64,000 bases of DNA from Stomoxys calcitrans (lineage: Eukaryota > Arthropoda > Insecta > Diptera > Muscidae). The notes beneath the pieces were generated by a model that had not been told where the DNA came from, made no database searches, and saw nothing but the letters and a program-made list of their open reading frames with translations. This document shows positions 1-11,340 of this stretch, one piece after another. The stretch lies in NCBI RefSeq assembly GCF_963082655.1, contig NC_081552.1, positions 62,934,799 to 62,998,798 on the forward strand, given 5' to 3'. Each line of letters begins with the position of its first letter. Within the stretch, counting starts at the first letter, position 1. Both the position numbers and the translations under genes were made by a program.

Positions 1-511
1 AGATTAGAAAACGAATTTGATATCCAATTTTAAGGGCAATGGCAATATGGGGTTGAAATAAATGATATATACAATAGATATATGAGAATAGAGCACGTTG
101 CTGATATATTTACCGAGCCAATATGTGGCTCAAATGAAAGGTATTTGAGATTTGAAAACGAATTTGATAACCTTTTTTGGGGCCATGTGTTTGGCGGACG
201 CCTCATCCTGTAAACTCCTCTTAAGCCAATGGCAATGGTTTAAATAAATGGTATTTGAGAGAAGAGCACGATGCTGATATTTTTTCAGGGCCATGTATCT
301 GGGGGACCACCTATCCCCCGAAAACACCACTAAAGCAGACATCATAAGAATATCGGGCTGAAATGAAGTATTTTAAGAATGGAGTACACCTTACATCCAA
401 ACTTAAATTCGTAGACCAATAAAGATCATATGGAATTTATATAAAGGCACTTATATTGTTAAACTCTTAGTCAAGTTAGCATGGTATTTCACTAAAAAAT
501 CTTGAAAATAA
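1..511 (+). mobile_element. Helitron-like family H, body fragment
   Basis: Non-coding body of the CTAG-ended repeat family found throughout the window. It shows the recurring module 'gaccat..caatatggggctcaaatgaaaggtattt..gagcacgaatctgatat' followed by C-rich runs (ccaccccc..aaaacaccc). The block is closely similar to 23465-24290 and 38463-38620, sharing gagcacgttgctgatatatt. Its right side stops at 'cttgaaaataa', where the related copy at 24290 goes on to a CTAG end, so a mariner remnant replaces the 3' end here. Confidence 0.6.
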
Positions 512-723
512 CAAAATTTGTCAAAATTTGAACACATTTCGAACCGAACACTGATTTTGGTAATAAAATTCAATGATTTGCAAGCGTTGCTCGTTAGTAA
601 GTCTATTCATGATGAAATGTCAAAGCATACTGAGCATCTTTCTCTTTGACACCATGTCTGAAATCCCACGTGATCTGTCAAATACTAATGCATGAAAATC
701 CTAACCTCAAAAAAATCACCCTT
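512..723 (-). mobile_element. mariner MITE remnant (one long terminal arm)
   Basis: This is the reverse complement of the left arm of the fold-back mariner element at 32578-33183. It ends in the same terminus (caaaaaaatcaccctt, then TA). Read on the minus strand it holds the transposase start (MNRLTNEQRLQII) and runs to the internal deletion junction with gacaaattttgtt, so it is the same deletion subtype as that copy. Only one arm remains and the rest is lost. It lies within family H sequence. Confidence 0.8.
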
Positions 724-1227
724 TATATGAGACTGGGTTTGTTTGTTCCATATAAACTGAAAAAGTGCAGAACCGACTTTTTCGAAATTTTCGCATATAA
801 TGTAGGTTGGTCTGGAAAGAAACATAGGCTACATAACTTTTCGGTATCGGAAGGGGGACAGACCCTCCCCCTTATGCCAAAAGCACAACCCAAAATCAAA
901 AGTTTACCGATTGGGACAATATAGATATCAAATGAAAGGTATTGAGAAGTAGAATATGAATATGGTATTAAAATTTGAGTCCAAGTACCCATTGGGCCGC
1001 CCTAACCCCAAAACTCCCCAAACAGACATATTGGACGTTCATTTCAATATGGCGCTCACAAATGAAAGGTTTTCGGGAGTAGATTTCGAATCTGGCATAC
1101 AAAATCAGATCGAAGTATAGGGGCCTTTAGACCCATTATGAGTATATGATACTTGGCTGAACCGATTTGCTTAAAATGTTGATAGATTGTGTACCTTTGT
1201 CTAGAAGGAAACATAGGCCATATAATT
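724..1227 (+). mobile_element. Helitron-like family H, 5' type modules
   Basis: Contains a diverged 5' module (gtttgtttgttccatataaactg, then aaccgactttttcg) matching the Helitron-like start 'tttgttccgtatagactcaaaa..ctgaaccgatt'. Next comes ggaccctccccctt.cc and the body modules 'aatgaaaggtattgagaagtagaatatgaatatgg'. A second, degraded start (ggctgaaccgatttgctt) is at about 1155. The copy is cut at 1228 by a DINE-A and resumes at 4051 with agatatcggg, as expected from uninterrupted copies near 25090. Confidence 0.6.
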
Positions 1228-2868
1228 TTTATACCCTCCACCATAAGATGGGGGGCATACTAATTTCGTCATTCTGTTTGTAACTACTCGAAATATTCGT
1301 CTGAGACCCCATAAAGTATATATATTCTTGATCGTCGTGACATTTTATGTCGATCTAGCCATGTCCGTCCGTCTGTCCGTCCGTCCGTCCGTCCGTCCGT
1401 CCGTCCGTCCGTCCGTCCGTCTGTCTGTCGAAAGCACGCTAACTTCCGAAGGAGTATAGTTAGCCGCTTGAAATTTTGCACAAATACTTCTTATTAGTGT
1501 AGGTCGGTTGGTATTGTAAATGGGCCATATCGGTCCATGTTTTGATATAGCTGCCATATAAACCGATCTTGGGTCTTGACTTCTTGAGCCTGTAGAGTGC
1601 GCAATTCTTATCCGATTGGAACGAAATTTTGCATGACGTGTTTTGCTATGATATCCAACAACTGTGCCAAGTATGGTTCAAATCGGTCCATAACCTGATA
1701 TAGCTGCCATATAAACCGATCTTGGGTCTTGACTTCTTGAGGCTATAGCGTGCGCAATTCTTATCCGATCAGAATGAAATTTTGCACAACGTGTCTTGTT
1801 ATGATATCCAACAACTGTGCCAAGTATGGTTCAAATCGGTCCATAACCTGATATAGCTGCCATATAAACCGATCTTGGGTCTTGACTTCTTGAGCCTCTA
1901 GAGTGCGCAATTCTTATCCGATTGAAATGAAATTTTGCACGACGTGTTTTCTTATTATATCTAACAACAGTGCCAAGTATGGTTCAAATCGGTCCATAAC
2001 CTGATATAGCTACCATATAAACCGATCTTGGGTCTTGACTTCTTGAGCCTCTAGAGTGCGCAATTCTTATCCGATTGGAATGGAATTTCGCACGACGTGT
2101 TTTGTTATGATACCCAACAACTGTGCCAAGTATGGTTCAAATCGCTCCATAACCTGATATAGCTACCATATAAACCGATCTTGGGTCTTGACTTCTTGAC
2201 CCTCTAGAGGGCACAATTCTTATCCGATTTGAATGAATTTTTGCACGAAGTATTTCGTTATGATATCCAACAACTGTGCCAAGTATGGTTCAAATCGGTT
2301 CATAAACTGATATAGCTGTCATATAAACAGATCGGGGGATTTGATTTCTTGAGCTTCTAGAGGGCGCAATTTTTATCCGATTTGGCTGAAATTTTGCATG
2401 ACGTATTTTATTTTTATTTTCAACAACTGGATCAAATAAGGTTCAAATCGGTTCATAACCTGATATAGCTGCCATATAAACCGATCTGGGATCTTGACTT
2501 CTTGACCCCTAGAGGTCGCAATTATTATCCGATATGCCTGAAATTTTTTACGTTGGATCCTCTCGTGACCATCAACAAACGTATTTATTATGGTCTGAAT
2601 CGGTCTATAGTCCGATACAGATCCCATATAAATCGTTCTCTCTATTTTACTTCGGGAGCCCCAATGGGCGCAATTCTTAACGCAACATATAATTTAATTT
2701 TGGTCCGAACCGGACCATATCTTGATATCGTTTTAATAGCAGAGTAACTCTTTTCTTATATCCTTTTTTGCCTAAGAAGAGATGCCGGGAAAAGAACTTG
2801 ACAAATGCGATCCATGGTGGAGGGTATATAAGATTCGGCCCGGCCGAACTTAGCACGCTTTTACTTGT
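1228..2868 (+). mobile_element. DINE-A, near complete
   Basis: Begins ttttataccctccaccataag and ends with the hairpin ttcggcccggccgaa plus acgcttttacttgtt. In order it has tatactaatttcgtc, ccccataaagtatatatattcttgatcg, a (tccg)n microsatellite, an edge segment (aggagtatagttagccgctt), about seven 153-bp monomers (1540-2620), a terminal module (cctaagaagagatgccgggaaaag), a second copy of the terminal inverted repeat (tggtggagggtata) and the hairpin. Block order and several motifs match what I recall of Drosophila INE-1/DINE-1, which are non-autonomous Helentrons. No coding capacity is seen. Confidence 0.85.
1364..1429 (+). repeat. (tccg)n microsatellite inside DINE-A
   Basis: About fifteen near-perfect tetranucleotide units, flanked by tccgtctgtccg and ctgtctgtcg. 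The same site in every DINE copy holds a short ctgt/ccgt run of variable length, so this is a locally expanded family-internal microsatellite. Short RTDG-repeat reading frames over it are artefacts. Confidence 0.9.
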
Positions 2869-3158
2869 TTTGGCTAGATTGGTGTAGATTTGGATATAGC
2901 TGCCATATACACCAGTCTTTTGATTTAAGGCTTTGGGACCATAAAAGGCGCATTTATTGTCCGATATCGCTGAAATTTGTGACAGTTACTTGTGTTAGGC
3001 CCCTCGACACATTTCTGCAATTTGGCCCAGATCGGTTTAGACCGATATCTCGATTTAAGGTCTTGCGCCCATAAAAGGCTCATTTATTGTCCGATGTCGC
3101 CGAAATTTGGGACAGTGAGTTGTGTAAGGCAACCCTAATATTTTCAGTACTTTTGACA
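2869..3158 (+). mobile_element. DINE-B monomer fragment
   Basis: Two DINE-B monomers in plus orientation (gatttggatatagctgccatat..ttggg.ccataaaaggcgcatttattgtccgat..gacagt.agttgtgttaggcc). Both termini are missing, and the fragment is hemmed in by DINE-A copies on each side. Confidence 0.75.
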
Positions 3159-4050
3159 TTTTTATACCCTCCACCATAAGATGGGGGGTATACTAATTTC
3201 GTCATTCTGTTTGTAACTACTCGAAATATTCGTCTGAGACCCCATAAAGTATATATATTCTTGATCGTCGTGACATTTTATGTCGATCTAGCCATGTCCG
3301 TCCGTCTGTCCGTCCGGCCGTCCGTCCGTCCGTCCGTCTGTCTGTCGAAATCACACTAACTTCCGAAGGAGTAAAGCTAGCCGCTTGAAATCTTGCACTA
3401 ATACTTCTTATTAGTGTAGGTCGGTTGGTATTGTAAATGGGCCATATCGGTCCATGTTTTGATATAGCTGCCATATAGACCGATCTTGGTCTTGACTTCT
3501 TGAGCCTCTAGAGTGTGCAATTCTTATCCGATTTGAATGAATTTTGACACTACGTGTTTTCTTATGATATCCAACAACTGTGCCAAGTATGGTTCAAATC
3601 GGTCCATAACCTGGTATAGCTGCCATATAAACCGATCTGGGATCTTGACTTCTTGAGCCTCTAGAGGTCGCAATTATTATCCGATTTGCCTGAAATTTTG
3701 TACGACGGATTCTCTCATGACCATCAACATACGTGTTTATTATGGTCTGAATCGGTCTATAGCCCGATACAGCTCCCATATAAATCGATCTCTCTATTTT
3801 ACTTCTTGAGCCCCTAAAGGGCGCAATTCTTATTCGAATTGGCTGACATTTTACACAGGCCTCCAACATATAATTTAATTGTAGGCCAAACCGGACCATA
3901 TCTTGATATCGCTCCAATAGCAGAAGAAATCTTTTCTTATATCCTTTTTTCCCAAAGAAGAGATGCCCGGAAAAGAACTCGACATATGCGATCCATGGTG
4001 GAGGGTATATAAGATTCGGCCCGGCCGAACTTAGCACGCTTTTACTTGTT
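3159..4050 (+). mobile_element. DINE-A, short complete copy
   Basis: Has both termini (ttttataccctccacc; acgcttttacttgtt), the microsatellite at about 3295-3348 and only about two to three monomers. It is almost identical at its ends to the copy at 1228-2868. It is followed by 'agatatcggg', which resumes family H. Confidence 0.85.
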
Positions 4051-4552
4051 AGATATCGGGTGGAGACGGACCCTCCCCCTTACCCCAAAAACGCCAAACA
4101 TATCCGAAAGTGGTCCGGTGGGCACAATAAGGATATCACATGAAAGGTATTAGAGACCAGAAAACGAATATCGTATTAAAAATTTGGGTTCAAGTATCGA
4201 GAGAGGGTTATTTGACCCATTATGACAATATGGGACTTAAATGAAAGGTATTTGAGAGTAGAAAACGAATTTGATATTCAATTTTAGAGCCAAGTATTTT
4301 GGGGTACGCCCTAAAGCAACCCCTAAACTGAACTTCATTTCCGTTGGGAATAAAAAACGAATTTGATATATATTTTTAGTGCAAAATGCCGGTACCCGCC
4401 CCAGCGCCAAAACACCCTCCAAACGGTTCATATTTACCGGCCATGGCAATATGGGGCTCAAATAAAAGAGATTTGGAAGTGCAGCACGAATTTGATATCC
4501 ATAGTTGCGTCGAAATATCCGAGGTGCCATCCCCCCAAATGAGAACATTACT
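4051..4552 (+). mobile_element. Helitron-like family H, resumed body
   Basis: Continues the element interrupted at 1228: agatatcgggtggagacgg, ggaccctccccctt.ccc, then body modules (aatgaaaggtatttgagagtag..gatattcaattttagagccaagt). Interrupted again at about 4553 by a SINE. Confidence 0.6.
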
Positions 4553-4797
4553 TTAAAGAAGAACATTACCACTAGGAACCAAAAGGGGCAAATTCTCACA
4601 CATCAGTGAGTGCTTTTCGATGCAAGTCTAAACTCAATGATAGGAGACCTTTTTTATAGCCGAGTCCAAACGGCGTCCCGCAATGCGACACCTTTTGCGG
4701 GAAAATTTTTTAAATGACCATGCATGGCATTGAGCGCGTTCGAATTCGACTTTCTCGCCAGGATTCGAACGCGCTCAGCTTCATAGGCTACAATGGC
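4553..4797 (-). mobile_element. tRNA-derived SINE, degenerate
   Basis: Read on the minus strand, the head is tRNA-like. A B-box-like gcgttcgaatcctggcg is at 4757-4773, where a tRNA T-arm would have ggttcgaatcc. Upstream, gccattgtagcctatgaagc is a decayed A-box side. The body has the motif gactcggctataaaaa and the tail gaatttgccccttttggttcc. The same body occurs at 6847-7021 in a less eroded copy. Such tRNA-headed repeats are transcribed by RNA polymerase III and moved by LINE enzymes. It lies inside family H. Confidence 0.65.
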
Positions 4798-4894
4798 ACG
4801 AATTCGATATCCGCATTCAGGGCGAAGTGATCCCACCCTAAACAGATATTAGAGAGTTAAATAAGTCGCAGCGGAGCGGGCCCGGTTCGGCTAG
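4798..4894 (+). mobile_element. Helitron-like family H, 3' end
   Basis: Ends gcagcggagcgggcccgg..CTAG followed by T. The same GC-rich end occurs at 9384, 24358, 39184 and 40572. A CTRR 3' end preceded by a GC-rich stem-capable stretch and followed by T fits Helitrons, which insert between A and T. Confidence 0.7.
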
Positions 4895-5132
4895 TGAAAT
4901 ATATATATATATATATAAGAGCTACATATATCTTAATCTAGACGGACTTTGATACAATTAAGCACACGAACTGCACCACAGTGGTGGTGTAGGGTATACT
5001 AATAAATGAAGGCCGATCAGGATAGAATAGAAAAGCAATAAAAGATCTTTTGTAGGAGGGTACACTTTTTACCCTCATGTGTTTTTCCAAGTGGTAGCTT
5101 TGAAATAAGATTTTGAATGTAGATAAAAAATA
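4895..5132. other. AT-rich spacer with a (ta)n run and a family-H-associated segment
   Basis: A (at) run lies at about 4899-4918. Then follows a segment (gccgatcaggatagaatagaa, gatcttttgtag, tacactttttaccctc) that recurs at 9440-9510 and partly at 28225-28275, so it is repetitive. No gene is seen. Confidence 0.5.
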
Positions 5133-6519
5133 TAAAATAAGTAAAAAAGCGTTAAGTTCGGCCGGACCGAACTTCGGATACCCATCACCTCGGGTATATA
5201 TGTAAACAAACTTTCGTCAAAATGCATATCTTATGCCCATATAGCAGCTATATCGAAATATGTTCCGATTTAGACCAAATACTAATACGTACAAGTCAAT
5301 GTTCAATTGTATATTACAAAATATTGATCTCTCAGTAGTCATATCTAAAAATAAACCGATTGAACCATATAAGACACGGATGTCGAAAAGCATACCATAA
5401 GTCATTGTGTTAAATCTCAGTTAAATCGGATTATAAATGCGCCTTTTATGGGTCCAAAACCTTAAATCGAGAGATCGCTCAATGTGGCAGCTATATGTAA
5501 ATCTTGATCGATCTATGCCAAATTGCAGAAGTATGTAGAGGGGCTTAACACAACTCACTGTCTCAAATTTCTAGGACATAAAATAGACAATAAATGCGCC
5601 TTTTATGGGCCCAAAAAATTATATCGAGAGATCGGTCTATATGCCAGCTATATTCAAATCTGGACCGATCTTGGCCAAATTAAAGAAGGATGTCGAAGGG
5701 CCAAACACAACTCACTGTCCCAAATTTCGGCAACATCGTACAATAAATGCGCCTTTTATGGGACCAAAACTTTAAATAGAGAGATGGGTCTATATGGCAG
5801 CTATATCCAAATCTGGACCGACTTGTGCTATATTGCAGAAGTATGTCGAGGGGCTTAACTTATCTCATGTCCCAAATTTTAGAGAAATCGGACATTAAAT
5901 GCGCTTTTATGGGCGCAAGACCTTAAATCGAGAGATCGGTCTCTATTACAGCAATATCCAAATCTGGATCGATCTGGGCCAAATTGCAGAAAGATGTCAA
6001 GGAGCCTAACGCAACTCACTGTCCCAAATTTTGGCGAAATCGGACAATTATTTTGGGCGCAAGACCTTAAATCGAGAGATTGGTCTATATGGCAGCTATA
6101 TCCAAATCTGGACCGATCTGGGCAAAATTAAAGGAGGATATCGAAGGGTCTAACAAAACTCACTGTCCCAAATTTCAGCACAATAGGATAATAAATGTGG
6201 TTTGTATGGGCCTAAGACACTTAATCTGCGGATCGATCTATATGGGGCTACATCTAGGTATAGTCCAATATAGTCCATCTTCGAACTTAACCTGCTTATG
6301 GACAAAAAATAATCTGTGCAAAGTTTCAGCTCAATATCTCTTTTTCTAAAGACTGTAGCGTGATTTCAACGGACAGACGGACGGACATGTCTAGATCGTC
6401 TTAGATTTTTACGCTGATCAAGAATATATATTTTTTATAGGGTCGGAAATAGATATTTTGATGCGTTGCAAACGGAATGACAAAATGAATATACCCTCAT
6501 CCTTCTGTGGTGGGTATAA
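5133..6519 (-). mobile_element. DINE-B, complete
   Basis: The + strand starts aagtaaaaaagcgttaag with the hairpin ttcggccggaccgaa, then tacccatcacctcgggtatatatg. It contains about five monomers with 144-153 bp spacing (cgat at 5666, 5819, 5970, 6114). It ends ccttctgtggtgggtataaa. The terminal repeats are B type. The next element (DINE-A) starts directly at its end with no spacer. Confidence 0.8.
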
Positions 6520-8320
6520 ACAAGTAAGAGCGTGCTAAGTTCGGCCGGGCCGACTCTTATATACAATACCCTCCACCATGGACCGCATTTGTCGAGTTCT
6601 TTGCGTGGTATCTCTTTTAAGACAAACAAGGAATAATGAATAAGAACTGTTATGTTATTGGAGCTATATGAAGTTATAGTCTGATTCGAACCATAATTGA
6701 ATTGAATGCTGAACATTGCAGAAGTCATTTTGTAATATTGCATTCCATTCGGATAAGAATTGCGCCTTGTAGGGGCTCAAGAAGCAAAATAGGGATATCG
6801 TTTTATAGGGGAGCTGTATAAGGTTAAAGACCAATTCAGACGATATGCAAATCGCAAATTTTGCCCATGAACATTCCACTAAGGAACAGGGGCAAACTTC
6901 TTAAGTATTAATGAATGCAGTCCGATTCAAGTAAAGCTCAATGATAAGGGGCCTCATTTTTATAGCCGAGTCCGAACGGCGTGCCGTTCTTTCTTTTGAG
7001 AAAAGTGGCTGCGCTACGTGGCAGACCATATAAGACATGTATATAGAAGGTCATGAGAGAAACCGTTGTACAAAATTTGTGCCAAATCGGATGAGAATTG
7101 CGCCCTTCAAATGCTCAAGAAATCAAGTTTCAGATCGGTTTGTAAGGTAGCTATACCAGGTTATTTACAAAAAAGCGCAGTTATTTAAAGTCATAACAAA
7201 ACACATCATGCAAAATTACAGCCAAATCGGATAAGAATTGCTCCCGCTAAAAGCTCAAGAATTCAAGACCCAGATCGGTTTATATGGCAGCTATATCAAG
7301 TTATAAACCGATTTAGACCATGCTTAGCAGAGTTGTTGGAAATGATATGATATGAAACACCGCTTGCGAAATTTCAGTCAAATCGGACGAGAATTGCGCC
7401 CTCTAGAGGCTCAAGAATTCAAGACCCATGATGGGTTTATATGACAGCTATATCAGGTTATGATATAACACATGCATAGCACAGTTGTTCGAAGTGATAC
7501 CAAAACAAAGCTTGCAAAATTTCAGTTAAATCGGACGACAATTGCTCCCTTTGGAGGCTCTAGAATTCAAGATCCAAGATCGGTTTTTATGGCAACTCTA
7601 CCAGGTTATGTACCGAATTGCGCCATACTATGCAGCAACTATGTTGGAAGTTACAACAAAACACCTCATGCGAAATTTTAGCCAAATCAGATGAGAGTTG
7701 CGGTCTCCAGCGGATCAAGACGTCATGATCCAAGATCGGTTTATATGGCAGCTATATCAGGTTATGATATAGCATATGCTTAGCACAGTTGTTGGAAGTA
7801 ATACCAAAACACCGCTTGCAAAATTTCAGTCCAATCGGACAAGAATTGCACCCTCTAGACGCTCAAGAAATCAAGACCCAAGATAGGTTTATATGACAGC
7901 CATATTTGTTTATGAACCGACTTCAACCATATTTAGCACAGTTATTAGAAGTGATACCAGAACGAGAACGAGAACGGAGGAGAATTGCGCCCTCTAACGG
8001 CTGAAGAAGTCAAGACCTAAGATCGGTTTATATGGCAGCTATATCAAAACGTGGCCTGATTTAGCCCATTTACAATCCCAACCGACCTACACTAATAAAA
8101 AAAGTATTTGTGCAAAATTTCAAGCGCCTAGCTTTACCCCTACGAAAGTTAGCGTTTTTTCGACAGACAGACGGACGTTCGGACATGGCTAGATCGGTTT
8201 AGAATATCATGACGATAAAGAATTTATATACTTTATAGGTTCTTAGTCGCATATTTCGAGGTGTTACAAACAGAATGACGAAATTAGTATACCCCCATCC
8301 TATGATGGAGGGTATAAAAA
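6520..8320 (-). mobile_element. DINE-A, split by a SINE
   Basis: Starts aacaagtaagagcgtgctaa with the palindrome ttcggccgggccga, and ends tgatggagggtataaaaa. About six older, more diverged monomers (7080-8040) precede the edge segment (aagcgcctagctttacc), the short microsatellite (gacagacagacggac) and the terminal block. The SINE at 6847-7021 interrupts it and left a target duplication, so the DINE is older than the SINE. Confidence 0.85.
6847..7021 (-). mobile_element. tRNA-derived SINE with target-site duplication
   Basis: Flanked by cagacgatat (6837-6846) and cagaccatat (7022-7031), a 10-bp direct repeat with one mismatch. Minus-strand reading: the head ccacgtagcgcagcc matches the start of a tRNA with its A-box side. 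The B-box part is deleted. The body shares gactcggctataaaaa and the tail cctgttccttagtggaatg with 4553-4797. The intact flanks make this the best-defined SINE insertion of the window. Confidence 0.75.
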
Positions 8321-9384
8321 TTAATTATTGTGGATCTGAACGAGATGTGTGGCCCTGAATGTCTTGATCGCCACCTTCAAAATGCTTGACATTATTGGGC
8401 TCAAACACAATCGTGCTCTAGTATGATGCTGATATAATTTCAGGGTCCGCCCTATAAACTCCCCTCAAACCGGCAATGTTTGCCTACTATGGAAAAAGGG
8501 GTTTAAATTATAGGTATTTTACAGTGAAAATGGATTTGATGTGCAATTTTGAGGCCAATTGCTTGCGAGTAGTGTCAACCCATAAACTCCCCCTAAAACC
8601 AAACGTCGGTGGCCGTTCCACCCTAAATACGCGTCAAACTGGACATATTTGAGGATTATGGCAAAAAAGGTGCGCAAATCTGATATCTGTTTTGTGGTCA
8701 AGTGTTTCAGGGACGACTCATCTCATAAACCCCCCTTGAACCACACATACCTACCGACTATAGCAATATGTAGCTCAAATGTGGTTTTTGGGTATAGGGT
8801 ATGAATCTGATATCCCCTTTCGGAACAATGGGTTTGGCTACTCCAATCCACCACCAAAACCAAAAGAATGAAGTAGATCTAACATCCAAACTTTAATGGG
8901 CGGACCCTCCCCTCACTCCATTTTCAAAAACGACAGATCTCGGAGATGGGTGCACAAATTTACGCGAAATTTTGTGGATTTATAATAACCCGAAAACAGA
9001 AATTGGGTATACTTATTTAAGGTGCCATGTCTAGAGTGGTCGCCGCAGCTCTTAAGCCCGCCAAATGGAAATATAGACTAATAATGACAATATTGGGCTC
9101 AAATGAAAGGTATTTGAGAGTAGAGCACTAATCAGATACAGGGGGTCCACCTCACCCCTCAAAACACCCTTATACCGGACATATTCACGGACCATAGCAA
9201 TAAAAGGCTCAAATGTAAGAAATTTGGAGTAGAGCATCAATATGATATCCACATTGGGGCGAAATATCTGAAAGGTCGTACCAGCACCACCAAACAGGAT
9301 TTTTTTCCTGACCCTGCCAATATAGGACTCAGATAAAATAGGAGAGTGAAAGAAGGCGCAGCGGAGCGGGCCCTACCCAGCTAG
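8321..9384 (+). mobile_element. Helitron-like family H, 3' half with CTAG end
   Basis: Body modules with a C-rich spacer (ggctcaaatgaaaggtatttgagagtagagcac; cacccctcaaaacaccc) end in ggcgcagcggagcgggccctacccagCTAG at 9384, followed by T. The 5' start is missing because DINE-A abuts at 8320. The first part (tgatcgccaccttcaaaatgcttga) recurs at 29480-29510 and, inverted, at about 55825. Confidence 0.6.
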
Positions 9385-10257
9385 TCTGACATAAAAATGT
9401 ATTCCTTGGTGTCTGAGGAAAAAGGAATTACAAATGGTATATGAATGCCGATCAGGATAGAATAGAACAGCCATAAAAGTATCAAAGATCTTAGAGTACA
9501 CTTTTTACTTTTGATAGTAGAAAATTAATTTGATAACCAATTTTGAGGCCAAGTATTTGAAGGTTGCATTACCTCATAAACACTCACTAAGCCAATGGCA
9601 ATTGGGACTCAAATAGAAGAAATTTGAGAGTAGATCACGATACTGATATCTTTTCAGAGCTAAGTATGTGGGTGGCCGCTCCACCCTACATACCCCTCAA
9701 ACTTGACATATTTGTGGATTATGCCAAAAAGGGCTCCAATCCAATATCTGTTTTGTGGCCAAGTGTTTCAGTCTCACCGCATAAACTCCTCCTGAACCAC
9801 ACATATATACCGACTATAGCAATATGTAGCTCAAATGTGGTTTTTGGAAGTAGAGTATGAATCTGCTATCAACTTTCGCACAAAGGAATGAAGAAGATCT
9901 AACATCCAAAATTTAACCGGCGGCCCCTCCCTTACCCTATTTTTAAAAAAGCCAAATCTCGGAGGTCTATGGGGCGATTTAAGCGAAATTAAGTGTGTTT
10001 ATGATATTTTTAAAACCGAAATTTGGTGTCCTTATTTAGGGTGGGATATGTAGGGGGCTGCACCACCTCCAAGGCTCGCCAAATGGAAATATAAATCGCT
10101 AATGACAATATGGGGCTCAAATGAAAAATATTTGAGACTAGAGCACGAATCTGATATGTGGGCGTCCACCTCACCCCCAAAAATACCCCCATACCAAATA
10201 TATATACCGATCATAGCAATATAAGGCTCAAATGGAAGGTATTTGGGAATAGAGCAC
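9385..10257 (+). mobile_element. Helitron-like family H, body
   Basis: Starts tctgacataaaaatg directly after the preceding CTAG, so two family members are joined head to tail. The body modules resemble 8500-9250 and 29640-30020 (aaattaagtgtgtttat, accgaaatttggtgtcc). No CTAG end is seen; it grades into a DINE-like piece near 10258. Confidence 0.5.
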
Positions 10258-10511
10258 TAAAATGAGCTCCCATATGTATGTTCGTCCGATTTTGAGAAAT
10301 ATTGCAATAAAGTGCTCATTTGTTAAACGATTCGAAATTTGGCAGGAAGGACATCCTTATAACTTTTAGTATTACTGTTGAATTTCATAGAAACCGGTTC
10401 AGAATTAGATATAGCTGCCATATACTGATTTTCACGTCTAGAGTCACAGCAAGCGCATTTATTGACAAACAAACAAACAAAGCGCAACAATTTCATTTTT
10501 ATATAATAGAA
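10258..10511 (-). mobile_element. Diverged DINE-like / Helitron-like fragment
   Basis: Minus-strand reading starts tctattatataaaaatgaaattg and continues with tttgtttgtttgttt. That is the Helitron-like 5' start used by family H (tatataaaaatgaatttgtg). It then passes into a monomer-like stretch with tatatggcagctatatctaa and aaaatcggacgaacat. It interrupts the LOA-like endonuclease at 10512. This is a third, poorly represented relative, and its far boundary is unclear. Confidence 0.4.
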
Positions 10512-10712
10512 GATAATGAAGGCCATCGGTCGAGTACCAGTGTTAATATAGAATAATTGGTAGTTGATATGGTTCAGTTCAGAAACTTTTTTCCGGGTCG
10601 TCAATGGCCCCTGAATTAAAGCAATATGGATCTTGCCCTTGATGGTTTTCTCCACCAGAGTGTGAGTAGCCGTCTCGCTCTGGAGGAGTTTTATATGGAT
10701 GTCATCAATCAT
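10512..10712 (-). pseudogene. LOA-like non-LTR retrotransposon ORF2, endonuclease start
   Basis: This is the start of an apurinic-type endonuclease, the enzyme that nicks the target for target-primed reverse transcription. The first residues (MIDDIHIKLLQSETAT) and NYQLFYINTGTRPMA match the plus-strand copy at 63033 and the usual pattern of this domain. The conserved glutamate of the QEPW motif has become glycine (IQGPLTT), so it could not be catalytic. The frame runs into a Helitron-like insertion at 10511. It lies downstream, on the minus strand, of the repeat linker and ORF1 remnants at 10713-12130. The LOA assignment rests on the RNase H and zinc-knuckle architecture of the relative at 63 kb and is an inference. 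Confidence 0.7.
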
Positions 10713-11340
10713 TAATGCTCCAGTAAACGGGCTTCTTGGGAGCGGTTGATGATGTCATCGTCGGATCCCTGTGCGTTAAGCTGCATTGAGTCTCCGGACC
10801 CTGTCTGATGTTCCAATATTAGAATCTTTGCTTATCCTACTCAACCAAATCTTAAGCAAATGGGCTTCTTGGGAGTAGGTGACGGTCTCATCGTCGGCTC
10901 CCTGTTCGTTAGACTGCCTGATGTTTCTATATTGGGATCTTTATACTTTATACTAGTCTTCCGAATCTTGAGAATGTCGGTAGTGGTTCCAACATCGGGT
11001 CCCTGTTCGTTAGGTTGTATTGAGTCTACTTTTCCTGCACTGCCTGCTGTTCCAATATTACGATCTTTGTCTAGTGTTTCAAATCTTGAGTAAATGGGTT
11101 TCTTTGGAGTAGGTTAAGGTCTCATCGTCGGCTCCCTGTGCGTTAGCCGGCATTGAGTTATCTGTCACTGCACTGCCTGATGTTTCAGCATTAGGATCTT
11201 TATACACCCTAGTTTTCAGAATCTTGAGAAAGTCGGTGATGGGCCCGCCGATGGGTCCCTGTTCGAAAAGCTGTGTTGGGTCTCTCGCTTCTCCACTGCC
11301 TGATGTTTCAGTAGGATCTTTGCCTTTCCCAGTCATCCAA
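10713..11340 (-). repeat. Degenerate tandem repeat between ORF1 and ORF2 of the LOA-like element
   Basis: About six imperfect units of roughly 110-130 bp. Each carries catcgtcggctccctg.tcgtta, a tgcctgatgttcc/tttc piece and aggatctttg (seen near 10760, 10889, 11000, 11124, 11245 and 11370). The equivalent linker on the plus strand is at 62440-63005. The repeats overlap the ORF1 C-terminus and lead to the ORF2 start. Confidence 0.7.

Noticed and set aside
1284..1557. Short proteins rich in RTDG repeats (also at 3217, 17085, 42291, 49609, 52615, 59809)
   Set aside because: They are translations of the (gacg)n microsatellite and flanking DINE sequence, present in many copies with frameshifts; not genes.
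2373..2627. Conserved small protein recurring at 41374, 43037, 50469, 53597 and 60384
   Set aside because: The same stop-poor monomer frame recurs because the repeat recurs; no sign of selection for coding can be seen.
1228..4050. LTR retrotransposon with direct repeats
   Set aside because: The near-identical blocks are two DINE-A copies in the same orientation with a DINE-B fragment between. No primer-binding site, polypurine tract or gag/pol frame is present.
4736..4797. Functional tRNA gene (B-box-like gttcgaatcc on the minus strand)
   Set aside because: No cloverleaf or intact A box; the sequence continues into a SINE body found again at 6847.
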